Shown: positions 1-5,355 of the stretch, one piece after another
Position numbering within the stretch: the stretch's first letter is position 1
Layout of the letters: each line of letters starts with the position of its first letter
Source of the DNA: Hungateiclostridiaceae bacterium UBA3934
Lineage (GTDB): Bacteria; Bacillota; Clostridia; Acetivibrionales; DTU013
Reading direction: 5' to 3'
DNA: 9,498 bases
NCBI GenBank assembly: GCA_002385815.1
Contig: DGEE01000164.1
Location: 1 to 9,498 of the forward strand
Translations under genes and position numbers: made by a program
Notes under the pieces: model-generated
Told to the model about the DNA's origin: nothing
Databases searched by the model: none
Seen by the model: only the letters and a program-made list of their open reading frames with translations

Positions 1-90
1 TTTTTTGTCAGGTAGTCCAGGCTTTTGTGTCGAATTGTGTGTCGTAAGCTGGCAGGTTGCCGTTATGTGTGTACTGGGAGGTGAATAGCC

Positions 91-270
91 TTGAAAGACA
101 ACGACTGTGTTTGCCTCAAAAAAGAGATCGATTTGCTCAGGAAGGAACTCCACGAGCTGATCGAGTCTGAAAAACTGTCCAGTTCCATAGTACAACAACG
201 CAGCAAAGAGCTTGACGAACTGATCTTGTTGTATGTCCGGTTAAAAGGTCAAGATTTGAACGATCCGTAA
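91..270 (+). CDS. Spo0E-like aspartyl-phosphate phosphatase (small)
   Basis: A 59-residue protein read from TTG at 91, with GGGAGGTG (76-83) seven bases upstream deciding the start. The sequence shows two amphipathic helices: IDLLRKELHELI (about 13-24), then the signature SKELDELILLY at 38-48. This matches the S-x-E-L-D-x-L-I-x-x-Y core of the Spo0E family, and the length fits (family usually about 45-85 residues). Characterised members (Spo0E, YisI, YnzD of Bacillus) remove phosphate from Spo0A~P in the cytoplasm and so restrain sporulation; that role is assumed from the family, and the target here is not shown. The last 22 bp overlap the 3' end of the convergent membrane-protein gene. I see no convincing promoter or terminator. 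The run TTTTTT at 1-6 could be the tail of a terminator belonging to a gene left of the window; 7-75 holds nothing else I recognise. Confidence 0.8.
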   Translation: MKDNDCVCLKKEIDLLRKELHELIESEKLSSSIVQQRSKELDELILLYVRLKGQDLNDP

Positions 271-1049
271 AGCATAATTGCTAAAAAGGGCAGAACAATC
301 AGAGCAACGGCTGTATTTCCGGCGCCATTCGCCGGGAGTTTCCAGTCGGTAACAGCCTTCCCCGCAATAAGACAAGCGGACGCCAATCCTGATATGAGTG
401 CTCCTGTCGAGCCGGTTATGATCATAAAAGGATAGAGTCTGTCAGTCGAAGGCATGCTGATGTCCTTTGGGTGCATCAGGTCGGTCCAGAGCAAATTATA
501 TTTACTTGCCGTTTTGTACAATATCGGAAGCAGGACAGGACCGAACAGCAAAGTGGTGACAGTGTTGTTGAGTGTTATTATGATGGCCGGTGCTGCGAAG
601 TTTGCCAGTTTCAGCAGATTCAGCCCCCATGCGATGGTGACGGCACATGCTGTGCTTGAGATGAAGGCTACGGTGCCGAACCTGGCCAGTTTCCAGGGTG
701 AGTTGATGGCAGGAGTCATGTCCTCGCCATGTCTTTGCTTTATACAATACCACAGCTTGTACGGTATATAGGCGTAGAGAAAATTCCCGGCGAAGCCGAA
801 TATCGAGCCCGGTGTAAGTGTGCCAAACAAATCACCGCCCAGGTTCCCTATGGCCGAACCCCATGCACCTGCCGGTCCGAACAGGAGACCAAATATAACC
901 GGAAGCAGTGACGCAGGTCTTATTTCAGTTATGCCGGGGATAAGGGCTATGGATTTGGTAGGCAGCAGGAACAGCATATATATGCCGGCACACAGCACTG
1001 TTATGGCTACCATCATACTGTATCTCCACATGGTTACAAGTTCCTTCAT
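249..1049 (-). CDS. ECF transporter S component-like membrane protein
   Basis: A 266-residue, very hydrophobic protein with about six or seven membrane segments (roughly 10-30, 44-62, 82-100, 124-146, 150-178, 206-230, 245-262). The stretch RPASLLPVIFGLLFGPAGA (44-62), followed by a Gly/Asn-rich GNLGGDLFG (68-76) and GSIFGFAGNF (81-90), resembles membrane proteins annotated as energy-coupling-factor S components: substrate-binding subunits that work with a shared EcfA/EcfA'/EcfT module. It is longer than a typical S component (about 170-200 residues), so the family call is moderate and the substrate is unknown. The ATG at 1049 is preceded by GGTGGG six bases upstream. No EcfA or EcfT gene lies nearby. 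The gene is divergent from a second S component and its stop lies inside the convergent Spo0E-like gene. No terminator is visible beyond the stop. Confidence 0.65.
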   Translation of the reverse strand: MKELVTMWRYSMMVAITVLCAGIYMLFLLPTKSIALIPGITEIRPASLLPVIFGLLFGPAGAWGSAIGNLGGDLFGTLTPGSIFGFAGNFLYAYIPYKLWYCIKQRHGEDMTPAINSPWKLARFGTVAFISSTACAVTIAWGLNLLKLANFAAPAIIITLNNTVTTLLFGPVLLPILYKTASKYNLLWTDLMHPKDISMPSTDRLYPFMIITGSTGALISGLASACLIAGKAVTDWKLPANGAGNTAVALIVLPFLAIMLYGSFKS

Positions 1050-1068
1050 GCTATTCCCACCGTCCTTC

Positions 1069-1090
1069 GCACCGGTCTGATTTCCCGTGC
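1069..1090 (-). promoter_or_regulatory. Leader hairpin before the minus-strand ECF gene
   Basis: On the transcript of the minus-strand ECF gene the arms GCACGG and CCGGTGC can pair around a loop of about nine bases, with one bulged G, a few bases upstream of the GGTGGG ribosome site. This is a plausible structure in the leader. It matches no riboswitch I recognise and could be chance. Confidence 0.25.
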
Positions 1091-1138
1091 CGACACTTCA
1101 GTTGTCTGATACTGTTTCCCGGATTTGGTTTCTCAGAT

Positions 1139-1167
1139 ATTGTATCACTTTATGAAGGAATTTGGAA
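1139..1167 (-). promoter_or_regulatory. Candidate extended -10 promoter for the minus-strand ECF gene
   Basis: Read on the minus strand, TGATACAAT (1147-1139) is an extended -10 element with a 5/6 TACAAT box. TTCCAA (1167-1162) lies 17 bases upstream as a poor -35 (3/6). It would give a leader of about 80 bases before the ATG at 1049. The call rests mainly on the TGn extension. Confidence 0.4.
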
Positions 1168-1249
1168 TAAAGGACAGTGATCTCCTGACGTGTGCAAAAA
1201 ATTATAGCATTTGCTGCAAGAATGTGTTAACATTGTCTGAAAGACGGTA

Positions 1250-1279
1250 TTCGCAGGAAACCGTACTGAGAAAAATAAT
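1250..1279 (+). promoter_or_regulatory. Candidate promoter for the plus-strand ECF gene
   Basis: TTCGCA (1250-1255, 4/6 to the -35 consensus) and AATAAT (1274-1279, 5/6 to the -10) are separated by 18 bases. Transcription would begin near 1286, placing the C(UUCG)G hairpin at the 5' end of the mRNA. The area is A-rich, so a chance match is possible. Confidence 0.3.
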
Positions 1280-1289
1280 AAAAATACGA

Positions 1290-1310
1290 CTTATATCCTT
1301 CGGGAATAAG
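1290..1310 (+). promoter_or_regulatory. C(UUCG)G stem-loop next to the ribosome site
   Basis: CTTAT (1290-1294) pairs with ATAAG (1306-1310), and TCC (1296-1298) with GGA (1303-1305), around the tetraloop TTCG (1299-1302); A1295 is a single bulge. The C(UUCG)G closing arrangement is an exceptionally stable RNA tetraloop. No T-run follows, so it is not a terminator. It ends four bases before the GGGAGGT of the downstream ECF gene, so it could protect the 5' end or modulate ribosome access. Confidence 0.5.
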
Positions 1311-1313
1311 AGC

Positions 1314-1320
1314 GGGAGGT
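1314..1320 (+). promoter_or_regulatory. Shine-Dalgarno site that fixes the TTG start at 1329
   Basis: GGGAGGT lies eight bases before the TTG at 1329. The frame stays open upstream to a TTG at 1125, but that codon has no ribosome site and the extra 68 residues are not family-like. This site therefore decides the start. Confidence 0.8.
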
Positions 1321-1328
1321 CGATTGTA

Positions 1329-1916
1329 TTGGAAAAAACAGCAGGCAGGAAAAGGTTTGAAACAAGACAAATCGCGATCGTAGGCATGCTTTCGGCAATA
1401 TCGATAGTGCTGGGAGCATCGGGTGTGGGATTCATACCACTGCCCATGGCCAAGGCAACCATCATGCATATCCCTGTGATAATAGGGGCTATTTTGGAAG
1501 GTCCCCTGGTTGGGATGGCAGCAGGGCTGATCTTCGGAGTGTTCAGCATCATCCAGAATCTGACGAATCCGTCACTGCTTTCATTTGCATTTCTGAATCC
1601 TCTTGTATCGGTGCTTCCGAGAGTGCTGATAGGTATCACGACACATTATTCGCACAAAATACCGTTCATTAAGAGTAAAGTCATAAAGATCGGGGTAAGT
1701 GCTGTGGTCGGGACACTGACGAATACAGTGGGCGTGCTGGGAATGATATATCTGCTCTATGCTGCCGAATATGCTCAGGCCAACGGGATAGATGTCAGCA
1801 AAGCAGCGGCTGCCATATTCGGAGTGGCTGCGACGAATGCACCCGCCGAGATGATCGTATCAGTGGCTCTGTCGATACCGATAGTACTGGCTGTAAGAAA
1901 GATCCTGAAGAAATAA
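1329..1916 (+). CDS. ECF transporter S component (substrate unknown)
   Basis: A 195-residue membrane protein starting at TTG. After a basic N-terminus (MEKTAGRKRFETRQ) it shows about six hydrophobic segments (roughly 15-35, 44-57, 59-78, 86-104, 120-147, 158-188). The segment IMHIPVIIGAILEGPLVG (45-62), then GLIFGVFSII (66-75) and LNPLVSVLPRVLIG (89-102), is characteristic of the ECF S-component family that includes pantothenate and folate carriers. The length is normal for the family. By family knowledge it binds a vitamin or similar micronutrient and associates with the EcfA-EcfA'-EcfT module in the membrane; none of those genes is nearby, so it would use a shared module (group II arrangement). 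A strong terminator follows directly, making this a single-gene unit. The substrate cannot be named from sequence alone. Confidence 0.85.
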   Translation: MEKTAGRKRFETRQIAIVGMLSAISIVLGASGVGFIPLPMAKATIMHIPVIIGAILEGPLVGMAAGLIFGVFSIIQNLTNPSLLSFAFLNPLVSVLPRVLIGITTHYSHKIPFIKSKVIKIGVSAVVGTLTNTVGVLGMIYLLYAAEYAQANGIDVSKAAAAIFGVAATNAPAEMIVSVALSIPIVLAVRKILKK

Positions 1917-1932
1917 CCGGTTCAGGGACCAG

Positions 1933-1964
1933 AACGGGATGTGATCTGCCGCATCCCGTTTTTT
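1933..1964 (+). terminator. Intrinsic terminator after the ECF gene
   Basis: The arms AACGGGATG (1933-1941) and CATCCCGTT (1952-1960) form a perfect 9-bp stem with a 10-base loop, running into an uninterrupted T-run through 1964. It lies 17 bases after the ECF stop codon and insulates the next operon. Confidence 0.93.
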
Positions 1965-2029
1965 GATATCAACGGAACATTCCACAAAACACATGGATCA
2001 CACAGGCGCGGACCCGTGCATCAAGTGTT

Positions 2030-2057
2030 TTGACATTACATGAATCCATGCTATAAT
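2030..2057 (+). promoter_or_regulatory. Near-consensus sigma-A promoter of the SEC-C/icd run
   Basis: TTGACA (2030-2035) and TATAAT (2052-2057) are both exact consensus hexamers, separated by 16 bases. Transcription would start about 45 bases before the ATG at 2113. With no terminator visible before 7236, it may drive the SEC-C gene, icd and the PDZ gene, and possibly the BMP fusion. The spacer contains ATCCATG (2044-2050), the inverted copy of CATGGAT at 1992-1998. Confidence 0.85.
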
Positions 2058-2112
2058 ACATTTTGAATGATAAATTTTTACTTTTTACACCAGTATAAAA
2101 GGGGCGCAAAGG

Positions 2113-2610
2113 ATGGGACTATACGAACAGTGGAAAAAGGCTGTGGAAGGGCTTGTGACACCGCAGCAGCAAAATGCATTCTGGGCGGATTACTTTGAAA
2201 AAGAAAAGGAAAACTACCGCAGCATACTGGAAAGACGCATGGGAAAGCTCGAGGGGAAGCTAAAAGATCTGGCCGACGGCTTCGGTATGGAACCTGTGGT
2301 ATTTACGGGTTTTCTCGATGGTATCAATACCAGCCTTAAGGAAGAACTGGACCTGGATTCGCTGGATGAGGAGACCGAACTGTCTTCCGAGATAGATTTT
2401 GAAAAACTCTACTGGAACATGCATGAGGCTAAGGCTGATTGGCTTTACAACCTGAAGGAATGGGACAATATACTTCCGGAGGAAAGAAGAAGAGAGCTGG
2501 CCAGAGAGTTCAGGCAGTCAAAGATGGCTGTAAGCAATAAGGTGGGCAGGAATGTCCCATGCCCGTGCGGAAGCGGCAAAAAGTATAAAAAGTGCTGTGG
2601 AGCCCGGTAG
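2113..2610 (+). CDS. SEC-C motif (zinc-binding) protein of unknown function
   Basis: A 165-residue soluble acidic protein from ATG at 2113, with AAAAGGGG eight bases upstream. Residues 1-145 are mostly helical and charged (WKK, EKEKENYRSILERRMGKL), with no fold I can name. The C-terminus carries a clear SEC-C motif: GRNVPCPCGSGKKYKKCC, with Cys150, Cys152, Cys161 and Cys162 as the expected zinc ligands. The same motif ends SecA, where it contacts SecB and ribosomes, but it also occurs on many unrelated proteins, so it shows a metal-bound binding module rather than a pathway. Proteins of this length beginning MGLYEQWK are familiar from Clostridia as uncharacterised SEC-C proteins. It is first in the run behind the consensus promoter, 70 bases before icd with no terminator between, so cotranscription is likely. 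Confidence 0.85.
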   Translation: MGLYEQWKKAVEGLVTPQQQNAFWADYFEKEKENYRSILERRMGKLEGKLKDLADGFGMEPVVFTGFLDGINTSLKEELDLDSLDEETELSSEIDFEKLYWNMHEAKADWLYNLKEWDNILPEERRRELAREFRQSKMAVSNKVGRNVPCPCGSGKKYKKCCGAR

Positions 2611-2680
2611 GACAGTGGGGCGGAGAATACATAACGAGCAGTGAAATACAAAATTGGCATAATGAAAGGATGGTACGCAG

Positions 2681-3907
2681 ATGACAGAAAAAATCAAAAT
2701 GCACGCACCTATAGTGGAGATGGACGGGGATGAAATGACCAGGATCATCTGGAAGCTCATAAAGGATGAACTGCTGGCTCCATATATAGAATTGAATACC
2801 GAGTATTACGATCTCGGTCTGAAGCACCGTGATGAGACCGACGATCAGGTGACCATCGATGCGGCGATGGCGACAAAAAAGCACAGGGTCGCCGTCAAAT
2901 GTGCAACTATCACACCTAATGCACAGCGAGTCGAAGAATATGACCTCAAGCAGATGTGGAAGAGCCCCAACGGGACAATAAGGGCGATACTGGACGGTAC
3001 GGTATTCAGAGCGCCGATAGTGGTGGAGGGCATCAGACCTTTCGTAAGGACATGGAAAAAGCCCATCACCCTGGCAAGGCATGCATACGGCGACATCTAC
3101 AAAAACCTGGAATATAGCGTGGAAGGACCAGGGACGGCTGAGCTGGTATTCAAAGGACAGGACGGTAAAGAGATTTTCCGTGATACCATCCATGAGTTCA
3201 GCGGACCAGGAGTCATAATGGGTATGCACAACACAGAAGAGTCCATCCGCAGCTTTGCCAGGACATGTTTCAATTATGCGCTGGAGGTGCGGCAGGATCT
3301 GTGGTTTGCCACAAAAGACACCATTTCGAAAAAATATGATCATACATTTAAGGATATATTCCAGGAGATATACGACAACGAGTACAGTGAGAAATTTGAA
3401 AAAGCAGGCATAGAATATTTCTATACGCTTATCGATGATGCAGTTGCCAGGGTCATCAGGTCAGAAGGCGGGATGATCTGGGCATGTAAGAATTATGACG
3501 GCGATGTGATGTCCGATATGGTCGCATCAGCATACGGAAGCCTGGCAATGATGACATCGGTGCTGGTATCGCCGGACGGCTGCTATGAATACGAGGCAGC
3601 TCACGGAACCGTTACAAGGCATTACTACAGGCATCTCAAGGGAGAGGAGACATCGACCAATTCGATGGCGACACTCTTCGCATGGACCGGTGCGCTCAGA
3701 AAAAGAGGCGAACTGGATGAGAACGCCGACCTCATCAGCTTTGCCGATATCCTTGAGACCGCTGCCATCAGAACAATAGAAGAAGGTGTGATGACAAAGG
3801 ATCTGGCAGGGCTCTCTGAGTTGAAGGACAAGAAGATAGTCAACACCACCGGTTTCCTCAGAGAAGTCCGCAAACGCCTTGATTCAATACTCTCCGAAAG
3901 GAAGTAG
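2681..3907 (+). CDS. icd: Isocitrate dehydrogenase, NADP-dependent (eukaryotic-like type)
   Basis: A 408-residue cytosolic enzyme that oxidatively decarboxylates isocitrate to 2-oxoglutarate with NADP+, supplying NADPH and the carbon skeleton of glutamate. It aligns along its length with the subfamily containing human IDH1 and IDH2 rather than the E. coli Icd type. Isocitrate-binding residues are present: Thr78, Ser95-x-Asn97, Arg101, Arg110 and Arg133 (in ARHAYGD, equivalent to human IDH1 Arg132). Also present are catalytic Lys212 in ATKDTI and the metal-binding aspartates in IDD (251-253) and NYDGDVMSD (Asp275, Asp279). The coenzyme loop HGTVTRHY (308-315) keeps the Arg-His pair that favours NADP over NAD. 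No residue is missing. AAAGGA (2665-2670) lies about ten bases before the ATG. No citrate synthase or aconitase gene is adjacent. The following PDZ gene begins 12 bases after the stop. Confidence 0.97.
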   Translation: MTEKIKMHAPIVEMDGDEMTRIIWKLIKDELLAPYIELNTEYYDLGLKHRDETDDQVTIDAAMATKKHRVAVKCATITPNAQRVEEYDLKQMWKSPNGTIRAILDGTVFRAPIVVEGIRPFVRTWKKPITLARHAYGDIYKNLEYSVEGPGTAELVFKGQDGKEIFRDTIHEFSGPGVIMGMHNTEESIRSFARTCFNYALEVRQDLWFATKDTISKKYDHTFKDIFQEIYDNEYSEKFEKAGIEYFYTLIDDAVARVIRSEGGMIWACKNYDGDVMSDMVASAYGSLAMMTSVLVSPDGCYEYEAAHGTVTRHYYRHLKGEETSTNSMATLFAWTGALRKRGELDENADLISFADILETAAIRTIEEGVMTKDLAGLSELKDKKIVNTTGFLREVRKRLDSILSERK

Positions 3908-3918
3908 GAGTTGGTTGT

Positions 3919-5166
3919 GTGCTGCAGTTGGCAGGTGCGATAGCGGCGGAGATGCTCAAAGCATTTCTGACAGATTACTTTTTCCTTATTATATGCCTGG
4001 TGGTAATATTTTTCGTAAAATCTCATTACCGCATATATTCCGAGCTGCAGGAGGAGATATATGGTAGCCCGAGGTCGAGCCTGAAAGAAACCATCGAGAG
4101 ACTGGTACTCACCGGGCTGGTCGCAGGTTTTGCCTCCAGCTTCCTTACTGTGGCAGCAGGAGTGACAATAGAAACAGATACTGTCAGGTATCTGTTTTAC
4201 ATTATGTGTGTGCTGTTGCTGTTCGATCTGAGATTCGTGAACTTTCCATATGCAGCGGGAATACTTGCGGTGTTGAGTTACATCTTCGGAACACTGAAAG
4301 TAAATGTGCCGTCGCTTTTATGTCTGGCGGCGATACTGCAGATGCTTGAAGGGCTGCTGGTTTATCTCAGCAGGGGGATTGGACATACGCCCGTGTATAC
4401 ACATTATGACGGAGAGATAACGGGTGCTTTTCTGACAAGAAAGTTCTGGATGATACCGGTTGTATTCCTGACATATCTGATGCAGCCGGGTACATTGATG
4501 CCGGAGTCTGCGGCAGGTCTGGCCATGCCGTTCAGCCCGCAGTCTGTGGCCGGTGCAGCGGGAGCACTGGGACTTGACTGTTTGATTGCGCTTCTTTGCC
4601 ATTCAGATATTTCGATAGCTACACAGCCTGAAAAAAAATCCGCCAGAAGTGCAGCGTTACTTGTTGCATTTGGATGTGTACTTATGATTCTGGCGCTGAT
4701 TTCAAGAAGTGTCGGGTGGGTCGGATTTGCCGGTGCCGTATTGTGCATCCTGGGACGTGAGGGGATATCCCTGTACTCAATAGTGACGGAAAAAAGAGGC
4801 ATACCCCTGTACAGTGCGGTCAAACGCGGACTGAGAGTGCTGGATGTGCTCCCGGGAAGCAATGCACAGTCCATGGGCATTATGAGAGGCGACATCATTT
4901 TAAGCATCAACAATATGGATATACAGTCTGAGGAAGGTATCGGCGAAGCTCTGAAGGATTTTCCTGTATATACATGGATCAGGGTTCTCAGAGATGAGGA
5001 AGAAAAGATCCTGGAATACAAATGCTATCCGGATGGATACAACACGCTGGGAATAATCAGCGTGCCCAGGGAGAAGGAAGTGACATACAGGTTGGCATGG
5101 ATCGAACATATGAGCATAATAAGGAGTATAGTCAACCGTTTCAGGAGCTTCGACAGTTCGGCATGA
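3919..5166 (+). CDS. Polytopic membrane protein with C-terminal PDZ domain (MinJ-like)
   Basis: A 415-residue protein from GTG at 3919; AGGAG (3906-3910) sits eight bases upstream and begins within the icd stop codon, which supports both the start and translational coupling. Hydrophobic segments lie at about 20-33, 62-82, 90-106, 111-125, 131-150, 176-190, 209-227, 244-262 and 265-280. A PDZ domain follows at about 302-370: the carboxylate-binding strand LRVLDVLPGSNAQSMG, then the RGDIILSINNMDI element. No trypsin-like or site-2 protease catalytic motif (HExxH, GNSGG) is present. Several membrane helices followed by one cytoplasmic PDZ is the plan of Bacillus MinJ, which bridges DivIVA and MinD in division-site placement. 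I infer a similar scaffold role at the membrane, but the resemblance is architectural and the ligand is unknown. Confidence 0.8.
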   Translation: MLQLAGAIAAEMLKAFLTDYFFLIICLVVIFFVKSHYRIYSELQEEIYGSPRSSLKETIERLVLTGLVAGFASSFLTVAAGVTIETDTVRYLFYIMCVLLLFDLRFVNFPYAAGILAVLSYIFGTLKVNVPSLLCLAAILQMLEGLLVYLSRGIGHTPVYTHYDGEITGAFLTRKFWMIPVVFLTYLMQPGTLMPESAAGLAMPFSPQSVAGAAGALGLDCLIALLCHSDISIATQPEKKSARSAALLVAFGCVLMILALISRSVGWVGFAGAVLCILGREGISLYSIVTEKRGIPLYSAVKRGLRVLDVLPGSNAQSMGIMRGDIILSINNMDIQSEEGIGEALKDFPVYTWIRVLRDEEEKILEYKCYPDGYNTLGIISVPREKEVTYRLAWIEHMSIIRSIVNRFRSFDSSA

Positions 5167-5355
5167 ACAGGTTTCCGGACATCCTGGCTTCTTTTTCAGG
5201 ATATGGCTGGTCCATCAGGACAGTATTTGCCTGAAAGGCTGACGGCAATCAGGGGAATATCCTCCGATACAGGAAATGACGGAACAATTGCAGGACAACA
5301 ATCGTATAAAGTGTGTAGTAAATATATGTGTATGCTGCAGAAAGGATGTGGCTGA
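5167..5355 (+). promoter_or_regulatory. Hairpin-rich 189-bp gap before the BMP fusion gene
   Basis: ATCCTG (5181-5186) and CAGGAT (5197-5202) form a stem with a T-rich loop; GGAC (5177-5180) and GTCC (5210-5213) could extend it across an internal loop. Further on, TTGCC/GGCAA (5227-5231 with 5244-5248) and CCTGA/TCAGG (5230-5234 with 5249-5253) share bases and exclude each other, so two alternative folds are possible. No stem is followed by a T-run, so no terminator is called. I find no good sigma-A promoter and no purine-riboswitch core. Confidence 0.3.

Noticed and set aside
454..771. 105-codon plus-strand frame opposite the minus-strand ECF gene
   Set aside because: No ribosome site or domain; the opposite strand encodes a coherent membrane protein.
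1125..1328. N-terminal extension of the plus-strand ECF gene to a TTG at 1125
   Set aside because: The frame is open, but there is no ribosome site at 1125, the 68 residues are Cys- and Lys-rich and unlike an S-component N-terminus, and a strong GGGAGGT serves the TTG at 1329.
1050..1328. Known riboswitch in the divergent ECF control region
   Set aside because: I searched by eye on both strands for cobalamin, TPP, FMN, preQ1, THF and ZTP core sequences and found none.
2510..3343. 277-codon open frame on the minus strand across the SEC-C gene end and icd
   Set aside because: It is antisense to two well-supported genes, and its translation is rich in Cys, His and Phe with no recognisable domain.
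4404..5021. 205-codon open frame on the minus strand within the PDZ gene
   Set aside because: It shadows a gene with clear membrane segments and a PDZ domain; the translation is Ser/Pro-rich and has no ribosome site.
5177..5213. Terminator after the PDZ gene
   Set aside because: A stem exists (ATCCTG/CAGGAT), but the T-run lies in the loop and not after the stem, so it does not fit an intrinsic terminator.
5167..5355. Purine riboswitch before the BMP gene
   Set aside because: The conserved loop and junction sequences of the purine aptamer are absent.
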